Below are positions 1 to 14,400 of a stretch of DNA of 64,000 nt, piece after piece. Positions within the stretch are counted from its first letter, which is position 1. Every line of letters begins with the position of its first letter. The DNA comes from Psoroptes ovis (Eukaryota > Arthropoda > Arachnida > Sarcoptiformes > Psoroptidae). The notes beneath the pieces were generated by a model that was not told the origin of the DNA, made no database searches, and worked only from the letters and a program-made list of their open reading frames with translations. The stretch covers positions 1,304,501-1,368,500 of the forward strand of contig PQWQ01000010.1 in assembly GCA_002943765.1 (NCBI GenBank). Direction: 5' to 3'. A program made the translations under genes and the position numbers.

Positions 1-3000
1 GTGTGTTGTAATAGCGAGATACAATGGTGAATAAAAGACTCGGAAAAAGATTTTTTGGAAAAAAAAATGATTTGAATGCACAACACACAGACACATAAGA
101 ATCAAAGATTTCCGATCTTTTTCCCGTTTTTTCTTCTTTAATCAAATGATTAATTTGTAATTTGATTATATTGATTCGATTTGATTTATTTCAAATTTGT
201 AATCAAACAATGAAAACATTGACAATCAATCAATCAGTCAATCAATGATCAATGATTAGTGATCAATCTTTGATCGACAATGCTGAACAATGAATGAATG
301 AATGAAAGTATTAAGTATAGCTTTGCATTTATCACTGAAGCGATCAGTGGCAAAGTTTTTTAGCTTTTTTTTTCTTGTCGTTTTTTCCATTGAATTTTTT
401 GGTGATCTTTGCAGTCAAATCATTCAATCATTCATTCATTCAATTGTCAAAAACAGCACCAATCACAGTAAAAGATGGGCATAATTCATCAAAAACTATC
501 AAATCAATCCAATTATTACAATCAAATTAGTTGTTTTGTTTAGTTGTTAGTTAACAAACTGACTAACTAAATAAATGATTAACTTGACTAATTCAATCTA
601 ATTATCATTGTTAGTTGTTGTTTAAGTATAAAAGAGGAGATAATCATGTGGAAATGATCATTTCTTACATTATTATCATTGTAATAATAATTTTTAACAC
701 AATCACTGGACAATGGTCAATGAACCAATTTTCTTCATAATTTCTTAAAACATTTAAATGAAACATGTTACAAATCATGTTACAAATTGTCATTTGTTGT
801 ATGTATTCTTCGGAGATAATTGAAATTAATTCAATTTCCTTGGTTTTCGACCAAGAAAAAAAAACATGTCAATTTTCTTCATATGAAGAAAAAATTTAAT
901 GTTTTCAATTTGAGAAATGTTTTAGCAAAATGTTCATTCACTTGAATGCTCACGCAACAAACAAAGCTCGTACAAAATCAAATGTATCTTTGAATTAATT
1001 GAAAAAATAATTTAAAAACTTGTGCAATGGCTACACAAATGGTTTGTTGTTGTTGTTGTTGTCGTGTATTTAACAAATGTTAACAAGTCTTTAAATGTCT
1101 TCAAATGTCCAAATCAAATATTAAATCAATTTTGACTGTCCATTTAATTTTCAATTTATCCAAATTTGTCAGATTTGAATGATTAAATGATTTTTTTCCA
1201 AGCTTTTTCAAATGTCCAAAAATTAAACATCACCAAAACATTGACCATGGCCTACACAAAACATTGAATTAATTCAATTTTTTCAGTTGATTTTTTGGTG
1301 AAATGAAATGAAAAATTCATTATTTCGAAATATTTTTACATTGAAAAACACATTGAAAATTATCAAACAAATCAAATTTCAATTTGCAAGTCGTTGGCGT
1401 ATATGTGTTCTAAATATACGTGTATATTTAACAAACGAAAAAATAAAAAAATTACATTTCAAATTAAGACTAACAATATTAAGACACCAATGTTATAATT
1501 ACTATTTGTAAATGATTTGTTATTTTGTAATAGAAAATTACATTTTCGATCAATTAAGAACAATTAATTTGCAGCCAAAACAGCACAAACAACAACAAAT
1601 GATAATAATAATAATAAACAAGTCAAGTCGATGATCGAAAAATGAAGAATTTGACCCAAATTCTTCTGTCTTTTAATTTCTTCACGAATTTTATGCAAGG
1701 GAGGGGGTAGAAATCTATGATAATAACCTTGAATTTGATGTTTGAAAAGCTTGAACCGGCTTTCAAAGCACAGAATTTCCATTATCATTAATGGGTTTCG
1801 AATATTTTTTCTGTAAGAAGAGGCAAGAAGTAAACCTTTACCAAAAGGTCAGCAGCATTTAATCAAGCCATTTTGTATTTTGTATTATTTTGATTATTTT
1901 TTCTGAAAGTTTTTCCCATTTTAACTTTGATTATTATTATCATGTCTATTCGAATACATCATTTGTGTTCATTTTTTTTTTTCGTTGACCATCAAAGGTT
2001 TGATAGGTTCATTGTTATCGTTAGTTGTTATAAGGTTTGCATGTTTATTAGGTTTTCGTGTGTTTCTGTGTGTGCATGTGTGTCTGAGTAGATCAGTCAG
2101 TCAGTCATTATTTGTATAACCCGTTTTGTTGGTTGGTCGATTTTCTGCTTGTTTTCAATCTCAGGCATGTATTTATTTTTCAATAAATTTTTTTTTTTGA
2201 AAAAAAATACCTGGTGAACCAATGCCTTTAAATTTTTTCCCGAATATTAACTGGTAAACATGATGATGATCATCATTATTGGGTAGACATGACATGAACA
2301 TACCTTTCATTCATGTTAGTAATAAGCATCAATTTTTCAATTTTAAGGTCGTCAAACAATTTTTACCTTTGAAATACTCTTCTTGAAATATTTGAAATAA
2401 TATTTCCTTGTGTATCCTTCTCCTAATATATCTGTTATTGATCATTGAATTGAAATAATACCAGCAACAAAAATTCGGGGAAATAAAATGTTATAACAAA
2501 TCGGTAATGTTATCATTATTATTATAATTCAATGTTTTCTCCCTGAATTTCAATTCAAAATTTATCAATTCAATTCATCGAATCAAACAAAATAAACAAA
2601 CTAATAATCAATCAATCAATCAATCAGTCAATCAATCGATGAATTGAATTGATCGATCGATGAAATGATGAGAATCAAAAATATTTTCCCATTTGATCTA
2701 ATATTCATTCATTTTTTCCCGAACTAAAAATGTTTCAACTCTAAATGATCGATATACAATTGTACAAACAAACATTTCTACACAATGATCGTATTTAATT
2801 AGGGCTGATTAATGTTAGATCGATAATAATCAAATGTTTGTTGATGACGATGAAGAAGATAATTTTGAATTTTTCGAAATTATCTTCAATATTGATACAC
2901 CAAGCAAAATTGGTGGGAATATTTGACAATGATGATGATGATGATGCGCTTGCTTTTCTATCCAATAAAATTATGGATAGGTGACTGTACAAAATTAGAA

Positions 3001-6000
3001 CAATGTACTGTGAATGAGTGTAGTATAAACGAATCATCATCATCAACTCTTCAGTACAATTCAAACATGAAAAATGATTGAATTTCGCTGACCATTGATG
3101 GACGATTCTATTCATATGATTGGAGAATTGATTAAGTATTGTTTTGTATGTTTGAAAATGCTTGAAATGAATACAAATTCAATCGAAAATTGATGGAAAT
3201 TGATCGTGAAAAACTCTGTTTCGTAAATTGAACATTGAATTTTCTATTTTTCCACCGAAAAAAAGGTCAATTCAATACAACAAACGTAGAATTGTGCCCT
3301 TAGCCCCAGCGGATTCAATTCTCACAATTGTCCATGGGTCATTTATTAAATTGAAATCAAACAAAACAGCAAACAAAACGACAACGACTTCAAACATGAT
3401 CATTTTTCACATTTTTGACATCGAACAAATGAAATTCGGATGAATATTTGCCGAAATATTTGAAATTCAATGTTGTAATTGTGTGTATCGGGTGATATAT
3501 GGTGACATATGTCCACAAATGTACACATTCACATGCACACACAATCCCAGAGATACAAGCAATATATGATCATTTCAATTTATTAAAATTAATATCTTCG
3601 TCGATTAATATGAATTGATGAAATAAATTAATTTTTCCGTTCAATTAATTCAAAGAGAGAATCGACAATTTATTGGACCAATAAACTCATCAGAAATTTA
3701 TGAAATTTATAAATTAAATCATATCAAATTAAATCATCCGGATAAAAAGCTGTATTATCTTTTCCTGTCAGAAATTCAAAATTATTTCAAATTCAACATT
3801 CGACATTTGACATTCGATACGATTTGAACCGATCATGAAATCCATTGAAATTCAAGTGAAATTCAAGTGAAAACAATCACAATTCATTTGAAAATTTATC
3901 GGATACGATCGATTGAATCCATTGAAATTCATTGAATTTCAACGAAATGAATTTTCCACCAACTTTGGTGCAATAATCATCGATATATCATCATCATCAT
4001 CAACAGCATCACCATTATCATTATGATTGCTGAAAAAATCAAATGTTCGGAAATAATTTGAATAAATTCACATTAATTTTCCTTCCACAATTCACATATA
4101 TAAATAAATATGAAAAACAAAAGAATTTTCAATTATTCTCATTATTCATAATATTGGTTGCAATCATCATTGAATCAAACGAATAATAACGACGAATTTG
4201 AATAATTGAATTTGTAATTCAATTTAAAATTCAAACAAAAAAAAAGACATTCATTTATTCATTCATTCATTCATATTCTTTGACACTCCTTGCATTTCTA
4301 TGAACATTTTTTCTATGAATTTTGTTTTTCTCCAAACATCAATTTCTGGTTCAGGTAAATGAAGGTGTGTGTCAGCAGTGTGTCTATTTGTTATACAATG
4401 CCAATGTTTGTTTTTTTGGTTTTATTTAGTTGTCAGTCGAATAATAATAAATGAATGAATGAATAAATAAATTTACAATGATCATTTACCAATGATGTGC
4501 AATCGTATTGTTGCGTGTCTTTTAAAATGTGTTTGTGTGTGACCAGCGAACCGAATAATTTCAAGAAATTTTGAGGAAAAAAAAATGACGATTTAAAGCA
4601 ATAAACAGCTGCAAAACATATTTCATCAATATTTCAGCTTTGAAACGCATCAATTTTCATATGTGTGTATTGCATCCGAATTCATTTTAATTAATTTGAA
4701 TTCCAATTCATCTGAAATTCTCATTATTCAATTAATTTGAATTAAATTCACCTGAAATTCATTTGAAAAAAATCAGCTGAAAACACAAATGAATGAATCA
4801 CTACGAATCACCAGCCAAAGAAGCATCATTATTTTCAGTGTTTTGTCTTTAGTTAATTTTATTTTTGAATGTTAATTTGTTTTGAGTGCGAAAAGTATCC
4901 AATCATTGATTGATTTGCTTAACATTTAAAGCCCATCTTTTCATTTTTAGAATAGAAATAAGACAATGGAAATTTCTTATGGTGAAACGAAATGAATTCT
5001 TTCTCATGAACAACAATTGAAATGAATGGAATGCAATCAATGTTTTTTCTTACAAAGACCACGATGAAAACATGATCGACTAATTCAGTGGAATAAATTA
5101 CTTCAGAGAATCAATTCATTCATTTTATTTAATGAACAACAAACTTTATTCGTTTCCAAAAAACAAAAAACATCACGATGACCATCAATTTAATGATGAT
5201 CGAATGATCAGTCTGTGTATTCACACTGACATTCAATCATCAATCGCCAACGATTCATTCATTATTCAATGGTAAGAAATGTTTCAAACTTTAATAACAG
5301 TATCATCATCAGCAGTATCGTCATGAACAACAACCAAACACCAACCAAACTCCAATTTCAAAGACACCAAAAGACATTCGTAAGACAATTTCAAAGTTTC
5401 ATTTTTGCTGATTCAAATGTCGTTTTACTCATTAATTCGAATTTCTAATAATGATAATGACTCCAATGTTTACCCAAAACTTATCGCGATAAATAAATTG
5501 GAGAAAAAATGATGTCATATCATTGATCAATGATCGTTGATCATTGATTAATTGGATGATGATGATCATCATCATCATCCAAAGGCTGATTAAAGCTTTG
5601 CTAAAGCAAATAACTAAGAGTTTTAGCTCAAGTTTAAAGGTTTTCGGCTGATAAAAATGGCTGGTTAATGGTTAATATTACTGTTGCTGTGGTTGCTGCT
5701 GCTGCTGTTAAATAAATATTTGTTCACATTTATTTATTTTAGGTCTCTTTCATGTGGTTTAGATTCTACTTTTATTTCTTATTTTAGTTTCATTTCTTTA
5801 AATCAACATTTTTGTGTGTGTGCTCCAACCACATCTTGCGCTTTCTGTTGCTGCATGCTGCATGCTGCAGCATTCGAAAGAAATGATACGAAATATATCT
5901 CGTTTCTTTTATTTTCCACATTTGAAAATCTTTGAATTTTCAAAAATTTTCTCTTTCAATGTGTTTTTGTGTTTATTTATTTATATTCACCAACATATAA

Positions 6001-8133
6001 ATATGTCTATCATGTATTCGTCTATCATCTTTGACTATCAAAAATGTATGCATTTTTCTCTTGTTTTTTTTTCGTGTAGCAAATTTCAATTCACTTTGCA
6101 GTGGTGTTGTGTGTTGTGTGCTGTCCATGTGTTTTTTATTATGTTTTATTTCGTTCATTTTTTGTTGCATTCATACAAACAAACTACAAAATCAAAAATA
6201 ATAAACACTTTCGTAGAGCTCGTAGATTTGAAAATTTTTCAGCCAAAAAAAAATCAGTTGGTAAAAAGTCGCCAAGCAAGCTCCATCATCACCATCATCA
6301 TAAGCATCACCATGCGCAAGATGTGATTATGAGAACATGAACAAGTGTTGAAAATATTATTGAATTTCTGTTCAATTTTCTATGTGTATTTCATTTCAAT
6401 TATTATTAAAGTTCTTCTTCCACCATCATCACCATCACCAGAAATCATACAAAAATACATCACAATTCATCTGTTTGAATTTACAATTCATCGGCTAAAA
6501 ATTGCCTTTAAATACATTGGCCAACAACAACAACAACAATTAAATTCACCAAATGTAATTTTGACTAGATTTTTATTTCATTTCATTTTACTTGGTTGGT
6601 TTGGCTGGTTGATGATTGATAATAATATTTTTATTCGAATTTCGAACATCGGTAGAAAACTGGCCATCATCATTTACATCATCGAGTTGGTCATTCGTTG
6701 GCATTCATTTTAGCAGCATTATTCGTCGGTAACTTTAATAGCCAAGCATTAATTTCATGAATTTTCTACAAGTTTTTTAAGAACATTTCTAGTCAATCAA
6801 TGCACATAGATATTTGTTGGCCTTTTCGGCGCCAATCATTCACACACCAACAAACACCATGGTATGATGCACCATAAACATACAGTAATAATGATTATCT
6901 AATGTTGTTGTATGATTTAATGATCAGTTTGACGATTAATTTGAATAAATAGAATTCAAATTCATTTCATGGAAAAATTCATGGAAAAACTCATCTTTAT
7001 TTTCGATATCCACCATGCTTATGATGTTTAACATGATCCAGTGATTGTATATTTGTGAATATCATTACATCAACCATCATCTAGCTTAACATCGAGATTT
7101 GATGATCAAAAAAATCCATGAATCTTTTGAATTTACCCAAAAAGAATCAAGTAATTTTGGGTATATTCGTTTCTCCGTGTATATCAGATGATCTGTGTCT
7201 CTTCATCTTCATCATCTTCACCAAATATATTCATCTGTTCATCATATTTATCTGCATTATTCGTCGACTACGATCGACGAAGAAACATTTCGGGTTTTTT
7301 CTGTGAATATTTCTTCCATAAGACTCGTCAATCGAAGACACCATACACATGACCGACCAGAACCAGAAAAATTCTGCGCATGTTATATCTCCCATAGAAT
7401 CATTTATTTAATGTTGTTCATCTTCTATTTTCATCGTAGATATTGTTTGAATATCTTGTTTTGTATTTTTATGGATGAAAAATGCGACAAACACACGAAA
7501 GCAGCAACAACAATAAAATAAAATTTCATTGAAAATGAAAATGAAAAGTGTTCAGCACAAATCAAAAGAAAATTGTGGACAAAAATCGATAGTTTTATTG
7601 TTGTGTAAAACCATTGAATTATGAAATCGGTGAAATATCTGCAACAACCAATGCTAATAGATCAAACAATCTTTGAACGATCGACGTCTACAAAATTTCT
7701 TAGTACAATTTATGTTCATTTGTATCATCCAAATCAACAAAATCAACCAAAACATTCACGTTTCATCCTTGAATTTCTTGCTTGTTTTACACTGAAGACT
7801 ATGGTGAATTTGTTTTTAAAACGATATATAGACATGTAGCTACCAGTGTGCTGGTGTTTCAATAAGTTTGATGGCCTAGTCCAGAATCCATCCAACGAAA
7901 CATTTGAAACTGGAATTGGAACACCAATTTTCGTAATGTGACGCGCGTGTGTGTGTGATTGCACCAAATAATGAATTCGTGATGAAATTTTTTGTTGTTC
8001 AAATGTTTACCATTGAAAATTGCTTCATTATTTATATTCTATGTGTCCTTGCGCATTTGATTCGGGATTTAATATGAAATTATTTGTTTTTATTTTTGTT
8101 GTTTTTTATTTATTTACATTTACTGAACACATA
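1..8133. other. Gene-free AT-rich stretch
   Basis: No ORF here has convincing protein character. The longest open frames are runs of Phe, Ile and His that follow AT-rich and CAT/ATC microsatellite composition, and they overlap one another in several frames (about 5.7-6.7 kb). Visible content is simple repeats: (AATG)n and (TCAA)n near 220-300, 2600-2640 and 4250-4270; TGTTGT near 1044-1060; GAT/ATC tracts near 2935 and 5555; and a palindromic patch at 5515-5582. No tRNA B-box-like sequence was noticed. It may be intergenic or a long 5' intron. Confidence 0.6.
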
Positions 8134-8496
8134 ACAGTTCCTAGTGTCAAATTTCGGTGCTGGTACCGGCTTTGATCTGTGTTTTTTTGAGGTTATTCTG
8201 GGATTATTTTTTTCTAGTGATTTAAATCATGGTGAATTTGTGACAATTTCTAGACGATTTTGCAGCATTTTCTCCCAAATGTGTTTGTTCAATTCAAGTT
8301 CTCAGATTTCAAATGATTCAAATCCATAAATGTGACTGAAACTAATTTCAAAAAAAAACGTGTAAAAAATCAGCGATTAATCTGTAAATATTCTGTGATA
8401 CATGTCAAAATCAAAATTCAAGATTTAAATTCTGCAAAAAAAAATTTACTCCTTTGATCCCCATCGACTGGAATCGAAATTAATCCATTGAACAAG
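8134..8496 (+). other. Candidate non-coding 5' exon with strong splice donor
   Basis: A T-rich stretch ending in ATAACAG (about 8127-8133) is followed about 360 nt later by AACAAG|GTAAGTTTG, a near-consensus donor with the exon ending at 8496. No long reading frame spans the segment; the only ORF is 61 codons. If real, it is best explained as an untranslated first or second exon. The next clear + strand acceptor in front of a coding exon is at 28415-28416, before the GAS2-like gene, so it could be a 5' UTR exon of that gene across a 20-kb intron. This rests on splice-site appearance only. Confidence 0.22.
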
Positions 8497-11400
8497 GTAA
8501 GTTTGCTGAATTATAATTTAATTGTATTTTAATTTATCAAATGTATCAATCAATGAACAATTATTGTTTATTTTGAAATGTTTTGACCATTTCCAATGAT
8601 TGAATCAATTGATTGGTCAATCAATCGATGAATTTCGCTTGAAAATCAATTGATTTATAATAAAATAATTAATCAATCACTCTGCAATTCATATTTGTAT
8701 TCATATTAAATTTACAAATTACATTCACAAATCTGTCTGTGAATTTGAATTTGGCCGAGTGTGGTGTGTGTCTCTCGAGAAAATGTTGTGAATTCTCGCA
8801 AAAACAAAATTATCCATTAGCCTTTAATATGTTATTAATTGTATAATTATAATTTCAAATGATACAACAACATAATCATAAACGTATGAACGAAGAATAT
8901 ATGAACACAACAATTGTCATTGTTGTATGTTATTTCATTGAAAATGACAACAAATTGCCTCAAGTTCCACATCGTATTATTATAGCATTAACATAAGTGA
9001 TTATTATTATTTTCTTATTTGAAAATATAAGAAAATTTTCTTACAAAAAGCAGTATTATCATCATTGATAATTAAACACGTGTTTTGTTTTGATGAATGT
9101 GAAAATAATAATAATAATAAATAATCAACATTAAATATATATGTGTGTGTGTGTTTATAGATGTTTATTATAATTATTATTTGATTTTTATAATAATAAT
9201 TTAATGAATGTTCGCAACAGACTTAAACTGAATGTCTGCGACTAAATTGTTGAAGATGATGAAGAAAATTTAAATTTTTTCAAGTAATTATCGAAATGAT
9301 GCAAAGAAATTCATGGTGAATTCGTGGTAATGCTTGGAAAATGTCCATCCAAAAACACATGGAAAATGTGCATTGAAATGCGTCGAAATACATTGAATTG
9401 AACATAATCCACAAACTCGAATGATTTTCGCGTGGTATAATCATTGAATCTTGAACATGTATTGACGATTAACAACAACAACAAAAAAAAAAAGAAAATT
9501 TCGAAGAAATACGATCATCAAAAAATGATGATGATGATGACGATCGAAACATAATTCATATTTTTCATATCGAATGAAGGTTATGAACGACATTTTTCAT
9601 TTTTTACTTTGTCCATAACGATAGGGATAATAATGATGATGGACAAAACAACGAATAGCGATGGACATAAACACCAATACACATAGAACATATTTAATGA
9701 TGATAATAATGTCTTTCAAGTTCTTTTGATTTATTGTCTTGGATTCGCGAATTGTTTTCATCAAATGTTTTAATGTGTTTTTTTTTTGTTTTGTTCTTTT
9801 GATGTCCAATTGCCTGCTTGTTGTTGTATTTGCTTCTGTCATTATTATCACAATTGCTGCTGCTGCTGCTGCTGTTGTTGTTGATGTTGTTGTTTCATAG
9901 AAAATAAGCCATTATTTCCATGATTATTTTCTATTTCTCATTTTGTACACAAATGATGGCAAAGACGTATTTGAACGAAAGCACAGTAAAAAGTTATCAT
10001 GATGAGGATTATTATCTGTGGGGAAATCGAGAATAAGGCCGCTCGTTGATGCTGCTGCTGTTGATGCCTTGTTGATCTAGTTTTTTTACGATTGTCATGT
10101 TCAAAACAAAAACAATTCGAAATGAAAAATTATTACTGTAATTCACTGGTCAATAAAAGCAAATAAAAAAATGATCAAATGAATTAATCAGTTATGAATT
10201 ATTATTATTTTACTCGTAATTTTCCTCGTATTAAATGAATGAATGAAAATATAAATCATCATTTGTTTGTTTTGTTTTGTTTTGATTCGAAAATTCAAAG
10301 GTCAATCACAGGTATACAACATTGATTGGCCTCGATAATGAATTTGAGTTGAATTCGAATGAAACAAATGTAAATAAATGAAACAACGGCAGCAGCAGCA
10401 GCAAATCATAAAGTCAATGAATCATTTCATTGATTTGAACGTATTAATTTATTAATATGAATTTTTGAATCATCGAAATCGTTCAAATAAAAATGAATCG
10501 AATATGAATGAATATGAAGCTAAAAATGATTTATTGCTTCCCTGAATGATTATATGACTAACGATTAACCATTTATCACATAACCATTTTACTACCTGTC
10601 GTCGTTGTGTTTGTTGTTTGTTTGCTGCTGCTAATCATAAATGAATGAATGAAAACTGAAAAATCATCAGGCATAAATCAAAAAATTGAAATTAATTCTC
10701 ATTTCAATTTGTCACTTGTCATTTATTATTATTTTGATTTGCTCGTTTATTTCAATGATGATAATTGACAATTTTTGACTTTTCCCTTCAAAATTTTTTC
10801 CACGAAATTTTAAATTTTCAATGCTTTGAACCTTTGAATCATTGAATTTCGTTTCCGTCGTTGAAATTTTCAAAAAAAAAAAAAAAAAAAATATTTGAAA
10901 ATTTTGAAATATTTCAAATTTCAAAAACTTGAAATTTTGAAAATCTCAAAAATTCCAAGCATTTATGAGCGTCGGAAAAGCTCGCTGATGATGAATTAGG
11001 TTTCAATGATTCACTGTGGTGATGCTTGAAAATGTAAAGCATAAATCTTCGTATGATTTTATTCCCAGATTTCATTTGAATTTATTTCCGCAATTCAATG
11101 ATGATGATGATGTATTTCTCATTGACACACACATACAATTTTAAATCCAATTGATGATGTTTTAAAATGACTAAGAAATGGATGAATGACGAATAATAAG
11201 AAATTCCCCATAGACTTGTTCTTCGCAACACTTAAAACGCATCAAATAAGAACTTTTAAAATACTTAAAATGGCTATTAAACACACACACACAAATGACA
11301 CTTTTGTTCTATGCACAAATCGTAATATTTGACAGATTATTGTTGTTAGTCTGAGTGAGTTTAAATGTGTATTTGATTGTGTATGTGTGTGAACAACCAT

Positions 11401-14400
11401 TGATGGTAATAATGGGATAATAATAATAATAATAATAATAATGGTTGGTGATGATTTAATTGTTTTTTTTGAATCATATTTGCATTTTATTTAAATTTGA
11501 AAATTTTTCAAAAAGGAAAACTTTTACATTTTCTCATTTCGAAATTTCGCTGCATTAATACAACAGTGATTCTCCTAAGAAAATGTGATTATTATCATTT
11601 GAAATGACTGATGTATAGCTCGAATTGAAATGATTTGAATATGATTCAAATCCACTCATTAAATGTGTGAAAATTTCCATTTTCTTTTGATGGCAATAAA
11701 AAAATATTTGTAATTTGACTTGTAAATGTTGATAATTCAAAATTATTTGATTCAAATTTTTGTCAAAATTCTTCAAAAATGTATTCTCAATCGTATTTGT
11801 TTGAATGTGTTTGTTGTATTTGTGCTTGTTTGTAACAATAAAAAAAATGAAATTTAAATTTCAAATTATTCAAATTTAGATTCATTTTTTTTCTCGATAC
11901 ATCAGTCAAACATTTAATCGATTGATCATTCATTTATTATTCATCAATTTCTTCTTTCTTGTTCGATATTTGTAAGCTTTTCGTACAATCAAACGTGTGT
12001 ACAATCGATCGAATCTACGATTGAATAAATTCATCGAATCAATGTATTCATTCCTTGATATTTCTATGTACATATCTTTGAATATCTTTGATTTGAATAT
12101 GATTATTATTATTTCTCTGATTAATTGTATTCAACTAAGCAAAAGTTTTGAATATATTTTATCATTATTCAATGATAAGAAATTGGTCAAAAGTAAAAAT
12201 GAAAGAAAAGAAATGAAAATATTCAACGAGTTCGTAATAGATCAAAAACAAGGTTTTTAGGCCAGAAAAAATCAACGAAAAACATGTTGAATAGCATGCG
12301 ATTGGTGAATATATGGCCAGAATTCTATTATTTGATTTAAATTATTTCTTCAAAAATTTTCAATTTTCAGACAATTTTTTCTAAATATTGTTTATTTAAC
12401 AATAACAAACAAATATAAATAAATAATATGGTGATGATATCATTGATGATGATCGTAATAATAATAATAATAATGATAATAATCATGAAATTTTCTTCTT
12501 TTTATTTTTATTTACACAATAATTCAAGTGTGAAATTTTGAATTAATTTCAAATTTAAATAAAGTTCCAACACTTTTTCCACCTTCATCTTTCACTCATT
12601 CGCTATGGCTATAGCCATTGCAAGACAACGTATGAGCCTTGCCAACACTTGAACATATTCAAAGATGATCATCATAATCAATACCTGGCCATCCTTCGTA
12701 TGATGGTCGTCGATCAGTCATAATTATTTACATAATTTATTATGTGTGTTTGTTTCCAAATTATTTCTTCAATATATTCATATCTTCTATTGACCATTCC
12801 ATATAAAAATATACCATCAATCGATCCAATTTTTGATGCGGAAAAATTTGCTTGCAGCAATTTTGCTTTTAAATTTATCATTATTTCTATTGAAAGATAA
12901 TTTGAAATAGTAGAAAATCGATTGTACTTGGCCATCATTGAATGAATCTTCAATCTATTTATTTATTTATTTCATCTTTATTTATCCCTATATTTTCAAA
13001 TAGAGAGAGAGAGAGACTGTGTACATACTTGTGTGTACACCGATATGAGCTAGATAAGTATTTGTATGAACACATCAATCTATCCTCCACGACTAACAAA
13101 TATTTATTTCGATCTTAGAACAAATAATTTTCTCGGTCAAGTTCGTATGCTATCCTGATCATCATCCATAAACATTGGATGCTCGAAATGATTTGATTGT
13201 TTTGATTTTTTTTCCATTTGCTTTACATTCAAATTATAATTATGAAAATACAAATTTGCCCACCGAAACTCATCCATTCATTCATTATCCATATGATTTG
13301 TTGTTTTTGTTTCAATTTCTTAGAGTCAAGTGAAGAGATAAGGAATATTAATTATGGATGCTTTTCATTTTTATAATTTTCGTATAAATATCCTCCAATT
13401 CGTAAAGATGATTTTTATTGAATTCAAACACTCATGTTTGAAAAATAACCGGTTGTAGACTTATTTTTTTCATAATTTATTTTTCCATAATTTGTTGTTT
13501 TTGCTGTTTGCTGCTCATCAAAAGATTGGTCAGTTGGTCAGTGAAGGAATTTTCCCCTTTAATCTTCGATGAAGAAGAAGAAGAAGATTACCGAGATTTT
13601 TTTCGCCGATTACTATCATTGATACAAATATTCGATCGATCAATGATTGATTGAAATGATTGAAAACAAAAAAAAAATTGTAATCAAAGTAATCGAATCT
13701 AGGGGAATAGGCAAACATTGTAAATGGCAATAAAGCAATGATTGGCTTTGAATAGCAAGGTATAAACAATTAAGGTGAGCCTAAATACCTGGCAAGACCT
13801 GATTTTTCATTCGAATCAATCATTGAATTATTTAATTTCGAAAAAAAGTAAAAAAAATTTTCCGGTTATTCTCAAATCTTGGCAATCAAAATCATGTTAT
13901 TTGATCACTGTGTATAATAATCATTTAATGTTATAAGGTTTGTGTATCAGAAAATACAATCAAAAGAAATAAATAAATCATTAATCAAATTGAATTAAAT
14001 TCATTTTTTTCCATTTAAACTCAATTAAACAATTTGAATCAAATTAAATCGAATCAAAATCAAATAATTATCGGTCCAAATGTATTCAATTACATTTGGG
14101 TTGTTTGTTTGTTTGTATGTTTTACATCGAAGCAATCATTCAATGTTGATCAATCAATCGAATTATCACATTTCATTTATTTCAAATTTACAAAATGTTT
14201 GATATTTTGTTTGATGGTAAATTTCGATGACAAATTTTTGGCCACTAAAAAACAGCCGAAAACTTTCGGGGAAAAGATTAATCTCTGCATAATTCTTCGG
14301 GTTGGTTAATGATCTTTGACTTTTTCTTTGATTTTGTTGTTGGTGTTTGATGTTATTTCTGTCATCCATCCATACATTCAGCCAGCCATCGTTTCACAAG

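Noticed and set aside
5684..6713. Several overlapping + strand ORFs up to 170 codons
   Set aside because: They overlap in different frames, are rich in Phe/Ile/His/Cys from T-rich DNA, and show no domain or splice structure.
12714..12953. 79-codon minus-strand ORF with fairly even composition
   Set aside because: Mildly protein-like but isolated, with no family, no neighbouring exon and no splice pair.
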